Shown here in pieces: positions 26,901 to 38,400 of a DNA stretch of 64,000 bases. A program made the position numbers and the translations under genes. Each line of letters starts with the position of its first letter. Within the stretch, counting starts at the first letter, position 1. The stretch lies in the NCBI RefSeq assembly GCF_947623445.1, contig NC_135244.1, positions 9,858,001 through 9,922,000 of the forward strand, written 5' to 3'. This DNA comes from Clavelina lepadiformis. Lineage: Eukaryota; Chordata; Ascidiacea; Aplousobranchia; Clavelinidae. The notes beneath the pieces were generated by a model that worked only from the letters and a program-made list of their open reading frames with translations, was not told the DNA's origin and did not search any database.

Positions 26901-29282
26901 GAGACAACAGCTGACACATAAACGGTATGTTTCGGAGAACAACGTAATCTCAATGAGGCCGAAGTTGCCCAAGCTATAAGATCTCTGAAAGCTGCTGGTA
27001 AGGCGGTTGGGTTTGATAAAATCCGACCTAAAATGTTGAAGACCATGAACCGAGGAGGAAGCGAGAGCTTCCTAAGACCGCAAAGCTCTCAATTCGTAAC
27101 TCATTTTTTCCAATTCTCTCATATGGTCATGAATTTTGGACCATGACGGAAAGGGTGCGCTTACGAGTGCAGGCTTCAGGCTTTTTAAGAAAGGTTTATG
27201 GTGTAACTCTACTACAGTAGATCAAATGCGTAACACAGAAATCTTTAAATCTGTTAATATGGAACATCTACTTCTTTGAATTGAGAGATCCCAACTACGA
27301 TAGTTTGGTCACGTCACCAGAATGTCCCGGGAAAGACTTTTAAATCAAGTCATGCTTGCCACACCAACTGGTAAAAGCCAATCTCGACTAAGAACATGTG
27401 CAAACAGAACCATTACATTACTGGACACGACTATAGGTATCCCTTTAGCCGAACTGACAGATGTGGCGAAAGATCGCGAACTGTTCCCGGAGCTCCCAAA
27501 GCTGCTGACTCCACGATCCTCCTGAGAAGATGAAGTGAGTTTCGAAGAGAGAGAGAGAATAAGTAACTAAATAATAAGTAACCAGGATACTGCTTTAATC
27601 AGCTTAAAATTTTGAATGAAAAAACATATAAGGAGCCATTATTAAGCTTTAATTGTGAATAAGTAGCCAGGAAACCAGTTAGCCTAACCAGCTAAACGTT
27701 TTGAATAAATAATCTTAATCAGGTTTTAACCAGAGAACAGGTAAACCAGCTTTAGGCCGGTTTATAACACGGCTGCACTCGACTATATCCAGCACGTAAC
27801 TTGCATGATATGTGTAAGAGAATAAATCTGTTAACTTGCCTTGTTTACCGGTCAGTAATTTGCGTGGATTTTCTCCGTCAATATCAGCTTTCCATACTTC
27901 CAAGTTGACATAATCCGACCAATAAAGCGAGGTACTTACAATATCAACAGCTACAGCGTAAGCGTTGGTATTGGAAGCTGCAGAAAATTAGGAAAATACC
28001 TGTTTTACGTGTTCTTTATGTATACTGGTCTAATAAAACCTAATTGACCGGTCGAAAAACTTATAAGCAATTCTCATTTTATATTTTATCACAAACATCT
28101 CCGGATACTGTAACCAGCATCCTGTAATTATAAGCGTTTCTAGAAATTTTTTACCTAATGCTTAAAATAATCGTTTATTCAGCATAGATTTTTGGTACAA
28201 AATACAGAAAGTTTTGATCACCTACGTAATGAAATGTAGCTGATGGGGCTTGATTCCTTGTAAAGTGGAAGTTTTAATATTCTGCCTTGTGCTGCTACAA
28301 GGATGAAGTTATCATTTAAGACATCTAAAAGTATATGAATGTTGTAATAGTTAAAAAAATAAAACAACAAAGTAAAAATTTTTGAAAGGCTACCGAGGGT
28401 TCAATCATAATGTGTGTAGCCATTATATCAGTATAGGCAATATTTCAGGAGATATAGAAGAATATCAGAATTATGACTGTTCCAGAGTATTATTCAAATA
28501 AAAGTTTAAATCATGCAAATTGTTTTCCAGGTAATGTTTAAAAACCCTGTTACAAAATTTTCTGCAGAATTGTAGATATTTTCTTGAAATTCTAAAGCTT
28601 GTATGCCTGTTTAGTTTGAAAGCGCAACAAAATAATATCGTGAAATGGCAATTTTTCCATTACTTTTAAGCGTCACTAAACATCACTCGTTATGAAATCT
28701 GTCGAGCTGTCAGAGAAAACTTATGGTTTTACGTAATTTTACGAGACTGACTTTTCCGTTGCATTAACTCTAAACCGGCACAACATATTATTTTGTCACC
28801 TCTTCCTGTCAGAGAAATGAAACACCATCGTGGCCTACCTTTACCTATGTTCCTGCCTCCACCGACCTTAAAAGTAACGTGACTAAAAAATCTGAAAACA
28901 CCACCATTACGTCATATTTTACCACTGCTACCACTAAACATATGCTTGCGTGGCAAGGTTTTTATTGTAACATGTTTTGGAACTTAAAGATACGAAGTTC
29001 CTCGACTTTTAATTGTGGACTCCGCCTTTTCAGCTTTTAATTTTTTATGCTTTCTTTTATTCATATAAGCTACTAATAAATTGACATACATAATATTTAC
29101 TAACATAGCTTATAAACGTATAAGCAATTAATTGTTAAAAGCTCGAATAGATAGGATTTTAGAATATATTTCAATTATTAACCTGCTCCGGTTTCTTGCG
29201 ATATCGTTGTGAAGCAATTAAAAGCAGTAATCATCAGAACCCTTAACATAACATCTAACACATTAATCCTGTTCAGTCTCAT
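10390..29282 (-). CDS. Three-module propeller-EGF-HYR-sushi-like transmembrane receptor (34 exons, 1640 aa)
   Basis: Exons: 29183-29282, 28226-28324, 27849-27977, 24375-24543, 24146-24270, 23798-23951, 23515-23678, 23179-23316, 22590-22703, 22298-22435, 21922-22146, 21589-21699, 21346-21483, 21049-21217, 17251-17366, 17045-17168, 16702-16859, 16439-16576, 16013-16132, 15613-15750, 15286-15519, 15007-15117, 14748-14885, 14467-14638, 14189-14307, 13930-14053, 13485-13642, 13210-13335, 13011-13130, 12658-12795, 12271-12486, 11644-11934, 11419-11539, 10390-10477. They sum to 4923 nt, divide by three, keep phase at every junction and have no internal stop. Order: signal peptide (1-33), three modules (34-518, 519-1000, 1001-1474), Ser/Thr stalk (1475-1571), membrane span (about 1585-1610), 29-residue tail. 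A type I cell-surface receptor is inferred. Ligand unknown; LRP-like in its propellers only. A divergent paralog begins at 42906. Confidence 0.9.
11230..11392. repeat. Two hAT-like termini in the same orientation
   Basis: GTTTAGAACCACTG ends at 11274 and AACTGGGAACCACTG ends at 11392; both match the CAGTGGTTC... type of hAT terminus read on the minus strand. The matching opposite ends and target duplications were not found, so these are probably truncated or nested remnants within the last intron of the receptor gene. Confidence 0.45.
12271..15117 (-). CDS. Receptor module C (exons 22-31): propeller, EGF, HYR, sushi-like
   Basis: Residues about 1001-1474 in ten compact exons, 474 aa. Propeller: FIYWSDFANS, QVDPQTGYLYLL, IAFDGSG, AFFLYDGS. 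EGF: NPCQANSC, AQLCLATSS, WDCDC, NEC. HYR: HTCPAD, extra ITSCPL, WKPPIWTDD, TYSATDEDGRTTQC. Sushi-like: VCGSRP, LSCS, ISC, NYCG, ITC. Several exons have exactly the same length as in module B (138, 124, 158, 120 and 138 nt), so B and C may be the most recent duplicates. Introns here are short and free of large insertions. Confidence 0.88.
15286..21699 (-). CDS. Receptor module B (exons 12-21): propeller, EGF, HYR, sushi-like
   Basis: Residues about 519-1000 in ten exons, 482 aa, joined in phase to module A through an exon starting within PQNLTDNLLIVV. Propeller marks include ALYWSDLANS, EVDDLTGNVYV, GRMRFDGS and LYFYDG. EGF: NPCKNTRPSC, SHLCLATSS, RDCDC, GNC. HYR: RTCQPD, extra IPTCQN, WTSPVWNDD, MYTATDSAGNTGRC. 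Sushi-like: GCGAQP, SNC, ITC, NRC, IEC. Intron 14 (17367-21048) holds two LINE remnants and a pogo/Tigger element. Exon order and phases equal those of modules A and C. Confidence 0.88.
17404..18141 (-). mobile_element. pogo/Tigger-type DNA element in receptor intron 14
   Basis: Inverted termini CAGTAGAATTCGCCTATATC (from 17406) and GATATAGGCGAATTCTATTG (to 18139) are flanked by TA on both sides, the target duplication of Tc1/mariner/pogo transposons. The CAGT start with a CG-TAT-CG block fits Tigger ends. A minus-strand frame at 17712-17924 contains ATIRKFDRYLRS, SLTKIQQHVL and KTEKISDFLQ, resembling the extreme C-terminus of pogo/Tigger transposases. The element is about 735 bp and lacks the catalytic domain. 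Confidence 0.8.
18600..19840 (+). mobile_element. Degraded LINE reverse-transcriptase region (plus strand), receptor intron 14
   Basis: Broken frames on the plus strand carry ordered non-LTR reverse-transcriptase blocks: PVPALAALCHSIYG, LCSNYR, IILKIIQKR, EILQGCILSPSAF and NINKRRYADDSTLLAE with the YADD catalytic motif, then GLHLNKRKAKFL. There are many stops and frameshifts and no endonuclease domain. It resembles LINE families widespread in animal genomes; the exact clade cannot be named by eye. It lies antisense to the host gene. Confidence 0.82.
19850..20515 (-). mobile_element. Second LINE reverse-transcriptase remnant (minus strand), receptor intron 14
   Basis: This stretch has higher GC than its surroundings. 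On the minus strand it carries KYAYADE (a mutated YADD), LSARKWETVEGTL, KLKLSKIKT and FHLNNKEAKREL, blocks typical of another non-LTR reverse-transcriptase family, followed by a degenerate C-terminus ending near VTGCMRP. It is in the opposite orientation to its neighbour at 18600-19840 and belongs to a different family, so the intron accumulated at least two independent LINE insertions. Confidence 0.75.
21922..28324 (-). CDS. Receptor module A (exons 2-11): propeller, EGF, HYR, sushi-like
   Basis: Residues about 34-518 in ten exons, 485 aa. Exons 2-7 form one propeller of about 280 residues, with LYWSDY, EIDPTTGNIFIL, MRFDGS and VYWLND. Exon 8 is a six-Cys EGF domain (NPC, NC, QLC, YDCDC, RRC). 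Exons 9-10 are HYR, containing TCPRN, an extra AQTCEG, WTVPQWIDD and YTATDSEGKTGIC. Exon 11 is sushi-like with five Cys (GCGSRP, TQCS, TINC, NTC, LEC). Exon phases are 1-1-2-1-2-1-1-1-1-1. Intron 3 (24544-27848) carries a LINE copy in the plus orientation. Confidence 0.88.
25340..27545 (+). mobile_element. LINE copy with endonuclease and 3' end but internally deleted RT, receptor intron 3
   Basis: From about 25560 the plus strand shows APE-type endonuclease blocks: EEAKRYRLY, GWKLFYSGVSPT, DCVDEWNPLGGRVCILKL, LLGAFSAHVRTDN, YTWYRDSAQQRSLIDF. The linker SYRIKWKALADKDVQ and VFFEGLFN follow, then AIRSLKAAGKAVGFDKIRP at the start of the RT domain. Near 27100 it jumps to post-RT sequence (SHMVMNFGP, LFKKG), then VTRMSRERL, LATPTGKSQSRLRT and LPKLLTPRSS. 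The RT catalytic core is missing and there are many stops. The GC-rich start at 25340 may be its 5' part. Confidence 0.82.
29183..29282 (-). CDS. Receptor gene exon 1: signal peptide
   Basis: ATG at 29280-29282 starts MRLNRINVLDVMLRVLMITA, a short basic start and hydrophobic core followed by FNCFTTISQETGA, a plausible secretory signal with cleavage near residue 25-28. The donor GTTAAT leaves phase 1, which joins exactly to the first propeller exon at 28324. No kringle or other domain lies between, unlike in the plus-strand paralog. Confidence 0.85.
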
Positions 29283-30271
29283 TGTATGGTTTAATCTCAA
29301 CAGTCTTCACCAAAGAAAATAAAAAACTGTTAAAACAGCCATGGATTAAATATAAAAAACAAAATATGACATTGAATCATTTCGTACCATTCCAAATTCT
29401 AGTCACTATGTATTGAATTATACAGTCTAGCATTTAACATAGCCGGCTATAATTACATAAAGATTGCTACTTGATTTGCTCGGTTATTCAAGTCTTAGCC
29501 GTTATACTTCATAATCTATTTCAATCATTAGTAAAAGCATTCATTGATTTTTCTAAACTGTTGCTGCCATCGTGGTAATAATTGATATCTTTATCTGACA
29601 GTCCTCTTACAATAATACTATATACGTGTACATTTTTACAACGGAAATGAAATAGCTTATTTTAAGGCATAGTTCTGCACGATTTAAAATCACATTGTAT
29701 TCGTTATTTGCACGTCAGATTTAAATGTCTTGAGCAGTAACTACTAAACTACTTTCGTTATGTGCAAAACTTTACCAAGTATCTGACAAAATTAAACTGA
29801 TGGCTGAGAAAATTTGATTCAAGATTATCATTTTTAAAGTAGGCTATAATCTGTTTCGTTATAGTCAGAGCTGATCAATGCCAGATCACTTCTGATATTA
29901 AGACTTCATGAAAATCAACACTAAAGCAGAAAATAATTTCTTAAAATTACGATATTTTTTCTTTTATCGGGAAATAGTAGCCAACTCAACTTATACATAA
30001 TCAATATGATTTTAATGGAATATCGAATGAATCCAAAACAATTTAAAAAAATCGGTGCTGACGTGCATGCCTTGTATCACTTGCATGCACGATTACACGT
30101 TCACGAATAGATCGTATTATAGTGTAAACTTTCATTCATATAATTTAATATTGTATTATACTTTATGACTAAGTTTGTACGTAGGCCTATACCCATATAT
30201 TCTAAGTATATGACATATTCATGGCTTTACGTTATGCGCACTTTGCAGTGTCTCGACCATCGCATGGTGCT

Positions 30272-30293
30272 GAGAGAGAGAGAGAGAGAGAGA
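30272..30293 (+). repeat. (GA)n microsatellite
   Basis: About eleven uninterrupted GA units. Confidence 0.95.
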
Positions 30294-30890
30294 TGAGTTT
30301 TCACAAAATGAGGTCGCGCCGAGTTTGGGAAGTATTTTAAAGCTGCGATAAACTCAAAACAAAAACGACAAAAATATTGGATTTTTTTGGATATTTTCTT
30401 AGACAACGCTGTTATGCTGAAGTAGCACAGTTTTGACTTTTTATTGTTTAGTGATGGATTTAACGTTTTGCTGCACCATAAGAACAACCAACATCGTGAT
30501 ACCTTCTTGCTTCCAATTCTTGAATGGGTTGGAATTCGAACCTCCGTGAACTGGAACAGGAAAGTTAAAGATGAACCTAAAAAAATTGAGCCAAATCGTT
30601 CAGTATTCATGGAAGCTGCTATACTACTTTATAGGTTTAGTGGCCGCGCTAGTTGTTGAGAACAGTTTAACACCATCACTATATTTTCATTCACGTTTTA
30701 AGCCTTCTAGGCATTGTCGGTTTTGCCCGTGCATTAGCGCATGCTATTAACAATTCTATAGTACTGACTTTTTGTCCTTACCGCTCCAATGACGAAAAAT
30801 AAAAGGATTGATGATTTAATGATTGCTTACATGTGTCCTTAGCCAGGTAGTAATTTAGACTTATTACCATATAGGCTACTGTAGCATGTA

Positions 30891-30917
30891 CGAGGTCTGT
30901 TCAAAAAGTATCCGACC
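30891..30917 (+). mobile_element. Solo mariner-like terminal repeat
   Basis: CGAGGTCTGTTCAAAAAGTA directly after a TA dinucleotide matches the style of mariner inverted terminal repeats (CGAGG-TGTTCAAAAAGT). No transposase and no opposite terminus were found downstream, so this is at most a truncated remnant. Confidence 0.5.
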
Positions 30918-33900
30918 TTTTCTCTTCCCGGCGAAAGTAATGTCACCTGATATAGTGCAATAGCCAAGTAGTAATTAATAAACACAATATGGTTGTTTAT
31001 TAACAAAAGCTTTACAAAAACAGTTATAGATCTTTTCCATATAAATCTTTAATTTGTCTGCACCAGATAGACATTTCTTATCAATTCGCCTCAGGTTCGT
31101 TGGTCGAGTGACTTTCAGAATATAAGGCTGGGCAAATGTGTGATCAATTATTGGAATATTGTACAAAATTTATAACAGCTGCTTACCACCTAGAGTTTTA
31201 ATATAGCTACTAAAAATCTTGTTATCTATTACCAGAAAATAGCACATATACCAAAACGGTAAGGGCAAAAAAACATTAATTCATCAACCACTTACTGGTT
31301 TGTTTCGCATATGACGATTATATCTTTAATAAATACATTGTCACGTTCAGGATTCTCAGAAATCATGAAGGAAGGCTTCTGGTGGTGCTGAGGAAATTCC
31401 TAACGAAAACCTTCGATTAAGTCTGCAACGGGAATCTTTTAGCTGAACGTGCGTGACTTTGAGCTGAGGTCATCAAATTTGATTGTTCACTGAAGTGGTT
31501 TGTTTATGAACATTTCACTTTAATTACTGTATTTCTTCACAATAATAGGCAGCTTAAAGTGCCTTTGCGAGAAAACGAATCAAATGACTTTGATCTACAC
31601 ATAACTTGCCGATCTCTTTCTTTTAATGGCCGTTAAATTTGCCCAGGTTGATTTGAGCTTTTTAATCAGTTAAACGTGCTTTTCCAACTTTGCTTGATAT
31701 TTGATAAACTTCGCTTAAGCACAGCGATACATTTTCCTATATGTGTTGATGATGGTAGTAATTTCACTATTAAGCTTTGTAGAATAAACATCTAAACCAT
31801 GAAATACATCAGAGAAGTTGTTTCACAAAGTTTTGAAGGGAATTGCTTTCTCCGCAGCAACTTAAAAAACTGTTAGCTCGAACATGTATAGACTATTATT
31901 ATAGACTATAGCGTTTGGGCAATATAGCCAGTCACATCTGAACTGACAGTGATTTTGAGCACCTGTTCCGGACTTCCTTGAGGTAAGTTTTTACTTAAAG
32001 TTTAAAATCATCTCCGATTACAGAGAGGAACAAAGATGATTTGACCCTTTCGGACTTGTTGTCGGAAAAGCAGCCGATTGCAGAGTGATTAAACGAATAG
32101 GTTACACTGGTTAATATTCGAATTGGTGGAAATAGGTAAAACACAAATTTCTCCAATTTTCGTTTGGTTACACTATGTATAAATATATTTCTCACATCAT
32201 GTATTATGTATTACAATAGTTTATTTGAGCAAAAAAGACATGACATCACCACAAACAAATTGTGACGCCATAAAAATTTGGTGGGTCTCGTTTGTGAAAA
32301 GTAACTTAATTGCCAAATAGGGCCCTTTGTTTGTTGCATATTGTAGGATGCCACGTTGCACGTGCAATACGTGCCTAGCCCTCGATTTAACCTTATAGCG
32401 ATACAACAAGTATAAATTGAAGAAGTGTGTCCATAAACTCACAATGTCACTATAATGCAAATCCGGATAAAATAAATGCAAGGTAATAATAATCGCAAAG
32501 GACAACTGGATTTTTCCATTTAGTGGCACTGTAGAGAAAAGTCAGTATTTCAGAATTAGCCAACGAACAGATCCGTTTTCAAAACTAAGGTTTAAGGTTT
32601 AAAAAGTCAATTTTAACTTACAGAAGATATGCGCAATAATACATTTATGTTTATGCTGAAATATGTCTCCTTTACTAAGAAGTCAAAAGATTATAAAGTA
32701 CAAAGGATTATAAAACACTTTTTTTTAAAGAAAATCCAGAAATGAACAGCATCACTATTGCTGTAATTTCGTATTTTAATGTTGTTTACTTGACCAAGCC
32801 ATCATGCAAAATATTTGAATTGATGTCGTTTCCTGCCATTTCCTTAATTTTGTAGTAATACAAGAAAGTAGTTTTTTAGGCTTTATAGTCTCATAATTAC
32901 TAAATTTACCAATTCTCTGGTAAAAATAACAGATGTTTATGTTTGCAAACTTGTTTCATTACACTAATTAGCAAAACTCCTTTATGAAACTTTTCGTAAT
33001 ATGAAGTTACAGTAGGCTAATGAGTCTTAGTAATAAACCATATCGTGCTATTGACTATAGCAAAGATATAGATCTTGAAAAATAGTTTGTCATGAACGCT
33101 TTATGCATCAATCGGTTTGTCTTTTAGGCTGAAGGACAACTATACTGTTGCAATCAATGTAGCAAAATACATTGCAAGGGCTAGGAACTGAATTACAAGG
33201 TTAGCGCAATACAAGCTTATTATCTTGTAGTTTGTGACAGTTAAAGTTTAATTACCAGGTGCAAAATTGCCAGTAAAACGTTCACTTCGGATAGTTGACA
33301 CGTACGATTTAATCGCTCCAAATTAATCACCCGTTCTGTTCAGAACTCATCATTAAGCTTCTCAAGGGAGGTTGAATTTTGTCATCGCCTCAGGGCAGTT
33401 TGTTCTGTTGAACATTTAGAAGTCCCTTTGTTTTCCTGCAGGGTTACAATAATGTATCAAACAAAATTGTCGGCTGCAGGCATTTTTTCTCTAAGCGTTG
33501 AAGGTCTGCACAAAAATATTTGAGTTTTAATAAATATAGTCACCTTGCGGGCATATCATGGGTACATTTCAACATACGATATGCGTCATGTGGAGGTGTT
33601 TAACCCTTGCTACTCTGAAGAGGATCTCTCTCCTTAATCATCTCCACGAGAAAAATACGAATGCATAAACAAGACTCATCCTTTTTACCAAAGTTACAAC
33701 ATTTCTTTTAACTACTGAGTAAGCTCAGTCAAAACAGGATTTAGTCATACTTTTGACATATTAAGCTAAACAAAACATCTACAAGCCACAAGCGTACAAG
33801 ATCACCAAGAATTATTGAGCACAACACAGGCACTTACTCTCTAAATGAATTAACCAATACATTTTTTTGTAAAATCACAAGGTTTAAGTCCATTTGCCTA

Positions 33901-35105
33901 CATGCACATTCATCATGTACGTGAAAATACGACAAACATGGTAAAGAGCTAAGAAATATCTTTTGCGCGACCCCGCGGTTTGTGGTTAAATTTTCGACGA
34001 ATACATTTTATAGTATAGCAGTGAAACAAGAGCCAGCTTAAGACCTGCCTGGCTTTCTTTGACCGGTTTTTATATGCTCAGTAAAGATATGCTTACCAGC
34101 AACCAAGATTATATTCGGGAAAATTCAAAATTCAAGATAACTGAATTAAATTACTAATAACGATACCAAATTAAATTAAAATCGCAAAAGATAATTTCGG
34201 AATGCAATATGGATGTGAGTGCAACAACTGGAACCATTTGTGATAAGCATATTTCAAATTAAAAGAAATGGCTTCAAATTAAAAAGCGATAAAGATGGAA
34301 CAAAATTTTCAAACCGTTGGTATAGCTTACCTTAACTGTAATATAGATGCATTAGGTGATGTAAAAATTTTGTCAAACCAATGACAAAACGTAGCGAAAT
34401 CAAAAGATCATAAGTTATAGATAAAATGTATAACTTAAACATCCCGTAAGGCAAAACACTACCAGTTAACATGGTACAACATGATACAGATATTGTGCCT
34501 GAAGCAGTACGTTTAAAATTCGCCGAGATTCGTTGACAAACGGTGAATCTTATCATTTGAAAAGGTATGTTGTGAAACTGGCGGAGGTAGGAGGATTTTC
34601 TTTTTTAAATTTCTTTGTCCATGTGTTTGGTAGGTAATTAATTCATAGTTGGAATCATTTTATTTAATTATTCTTTAAGGTAAACGTCGAATTTAATGTT
34701 TTGGTATGTGGCTTTTACTCTTGTTCTGAAATAAGTTGCCGTTTAGTGTGTATGATAACGATCAAGTTGTAGGTTACAGACAATACAATCAACTTTTACA
34801 GTTATTCCAATTAAACCTTTAATCATCGTGCAAGTTATTTTGCTGCTTATAAAGAATGACATTTCTATCTTTCGATTTAATCTTCATTAAAAGTGGCACG
34901 GCAAGCCGAAAGTGGAAGCAGTCTATCTTACGGTGATTGGTTGGAAGCGCATACAATACAGCTTTTTTCACCCGTTTGTAAAAAGCCGCGCGCGGGTGTA
35001 CAAATTATAACTTACTTCAAACTTAGTTTGTGTTAAGAAGTATTAAAGGCATTGTTTATTTACTCACACCTTAATTTGGTCTTGCTAAACCCTTACTCTC
35101 TAAAA

Positions 35106-35438
35106 CAGTGGTTCCCAAACTTTTTCAGCTTGTGACACACTAGAAAAATTATAAAACGTTCGCGACACGCTAACAAGAGAAGAGAGAAGAAAAGTTGCTT
35201 TAAAAACTTTATTTTCACGTGTTAATGCGATGGATGTGCTTATTGGATGGACACATTGGATGGATTGTTATCAGCTATTGAAGCAGTTAGAATGCTTTTA
35301 AGTCGCATATGTTTGTCTGCATGCCTTATTTTAAATATTTATACAGTTCTTTTCCAAAATTCCAAAAATATAAGCGACACACCTGAGACTCTGTGGTGAC
35401 ACACTAGTGTGTCGCGGCACACAGTTTGGGAATCACTG
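35106..35438. mobile_element. hAT MITE (333 bp) with perfect 8-bp target duplication
   Basis: The element starts CAGTGGTTCCCAAACTTTTT and ends with the inverted CAGTTTGGGAATCACTG. It is flanked by CTCTAAAA at 35098-35105 and 35439-35446. Inner termini contain GTGACACAC/GTGTCGCGGCACAC repeats. It has no coding capacity. Its terminus is related to, but distinct from, the element at 401-1132. Confidence 0.93.
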
Positions 35439-38400
35439 CTCTAAAAGCATTAGAAATGGCAAAGAGTCTGTGTTTATATACCTTCTTGCGATCATACAAC
35501 CTATATACACTGCACAAGCATTCTGTCCGTGGTTAACAGTAATTTACGTTGTTATATAAGTAGATCTTTCGACATGTTTTGTGTTTGTAGGTGGACAAAA
35601 CATTTCAGTCTCAGCATATTTTGTAATTGTACTGATCTTTATTAGTATGTCTATAGCTGAATGCATGCGTTATTTAGCAAGTTTTCTATGCATCTATGCA
35701 TTTGCGATACATAAGTAAAATGTATCTTTGTCATAATGAAGTTTTTGTTCAGATGTTTTTCAGTTCGAGGTTATCTTGGAAATAGTCACAAATTGTGTGC
35801 TAAAATGACAATCACGATGATTCCACAACAGGGTTATTGTCTTCGAACGCCTAACGGTTAAACTCTAACCCAAATAAACCTATATTTTTCAAAAGCTGTA
35901 TTGGCGATTTATGAGTCGTTAAATTACGAGACAAGCCTCACTCAACGCTTATATCTGCACCAGATAACGTTTAATCGCAACAGTTTGGAAAACTCTCCGC
36001 TGCTTCGTATTTTCCAAGGCAAGTTCTTTTTTTAGTGCAAGGTACTTTACGTTTCGCTTGAACGTTCCTAAGCTGCAATACGTTCCAAGTAATTTTGAAG
36101 TGTAGCTGTCATTACAACTGATTAAATTTCACATTTTAACAAGGTTTTTGTTTACAGAAATTCTCATACGATGTTATAAGTTTAAGCCACTTAACTTTGA
36201 ATGGATGTTTGGAAAGATTATGTATTTCAAATATTGTTGTGCTGAGTGACACACTTTTTACAGATTTTAGTCATAATGATGAAATGTGACGCCTGGTTAT
36301 AAGCTGTAATCCTTTTTCTGCTTTGGACTTTGATTCCTTTTCTTTTTTGGCTGTTTTTCTAAATGTATTACTGAGGTGAGTCAATTGTGGAATGTAAGTC
36401 GGAACTACAAATTGCTTGAAACTAAGTGTGAACATTTCGAAGCAGACAATTAACTTGTGGAACACTTGACGCGCACAACCAATAGATCCGATTGAAGGAT
36501 AAACACTGGTTTCAATGAACGCTTGATAGCTTGGGCTCACCTTAACACATATCTGAGCCACTATATAATGCTGTTAATGTTTTGAAAAATCTAATTGATT
36601 TAAAGTTCAAATTTCAGGTTTGAAAATTTCTTTCTTGGTTTCTTTTACAATTTTTTGCGTGCTAATCCGCTTTGGAGGTTAGTAGTTAACAGAAACAAAA
36701 GGCTCAGCAAGTATCTTTATATTACCAAAAACAAAGAATAATGAATAATTTACCGTTGACGTCACTCGCTCTTATATGCACCAAAATTGTGCACCAAAAT
36801 ATTCGCATATTATGCTGTTGGTGTGCACAATTGTTTTCGCCAATATTTTTTCGCAGCAATTAAAGTGTTATAGATAACACAGAGTTAGATATGGAATTTG
36901 ATAAGCATATTATGCGGCTTTTGTATTAGATGTTGAAATTTATGAGGTAAACAGCAGAAACAGGCAAATATGCACATGCAAAACTGCATTCCGGAGGTTT
37001 TCTTTCGAAAGCTATTTTGGGTATATAACAAGGAGCTCTTGTAAGCGATAAATTGTAGATGCTGTTTGATATTTTTGTAGGCCAAGTTTCTATCGCTTAT
37101 ATAAAATTTTGCCAGCATTTTGTACTTCTCGTGTTTCAAGCAAGTTATTGCGGAAGTAAGAGAAGTGCATACATAGCATTTCCTGTCACATATTAATCAG
37201 ATAATAGTTGTTGTAATCGCTTACGTATACTAATCGTATCCTTAAGAAAAAAAGTCTGATGTTTCTGCAATCCCCAATGTCACGTGTGCTATTTCCTTTG
37301 GTATTGTACAGTTAGCAAACACAATATAAAAGAAAGTTATGAAAAACAACTATTATATAAATAAATACCAAATTCAGAATAGCGTGGATCTTTCTAATCT
37401 AAACTGGGATTACCTACAAACGTCGGTTCAATGAGCTGTGATGCAGTTATGCGGTGTCTGAGACTGTATGTTTGCATGACGTCATTATCGTATCACACAA
37501 AAGTTCTTTGTATTCGGACTTAAGCTACAACATAAACTGATTTAACCTTATATTGCTTCCAAAATATCAATCAAATATCAATTTTTTTCTAAACGGCGTA
37601 TTGTAGAAAAACACGCAGTCCAAGGCATGAGTGTATAGTAGTGTTCGCTCAATCTGTCCAAGCTTGTTTTTGGTTGTTTTCGACATGCATTTGTTATTGG
37701 TTGCTATATGTTTTCTTTCCTTTTGCAAGTGCTTACGCAATGTGACATCATAAACTGCATAACTAAAGTAACGAACAAGATGACTTATCTCGCCACAATG
37801 CGATAGCGTATGACGCAGATGACCTATAAAAAGACTTAATAACCAGGTAAAGTTTAGAAATTTTTCACGCCGGAATTTTTGCAGATATCATTTTAGCAGG
37901 TATAGCCTACTCATCAAAACCTAAAACCTAATCTCTCAGGCATTAATAATTTCTGTAATTGTTGCTTCAGCGTTAGCACGTGACTAATTGGTTATAGTCC
38001 AAATTATATTTTGAAATTTACGTGTGTTATATTTAGTGTCATAGTTTTGACGATTTTACAAACTAAAAGTTTTTTAAACATCGAAGTTGCAAACAAAAAC
38101 GTAAACAACCTTTAAGGCATTAAATTGGTGATAATAAATGAATCTTTTTTGCTTCAAGCTTAACAGAAAAATAAAGCAACTCAGTGTGGCAAAAAGCTAT
38201 ATAAAAATAGGGCGCAATAAGCTAAATCATAATACTGATTATGCTCTAGTCTTAGCTACGTACACACACACCTACTTTTACAAGAAGTATATGCGTTTTC
38301 AATACAGTAGATCAGCAAGTAACCTACTTCTATAACTAGAGTGGATAATGTTAAGTTGTTTTTATGTTTTATGACTGAAACTGATTTTTTCCAAGAATAA

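Noticed and set aside
30520..30560. Possible tRNA T-arm (GGTTCGAATTCC on the minus strand)
   Set aside because: No matching acceptor, D or anticodon stem could be folded around it.
36271..36561. Minus-strand open frame of about 96 codons with a Lys/Glu-rich end
   Set aside because: It begins at a GTG rather than ATG and has no domain or splice-linked neighbour; possible exon but unsupported.
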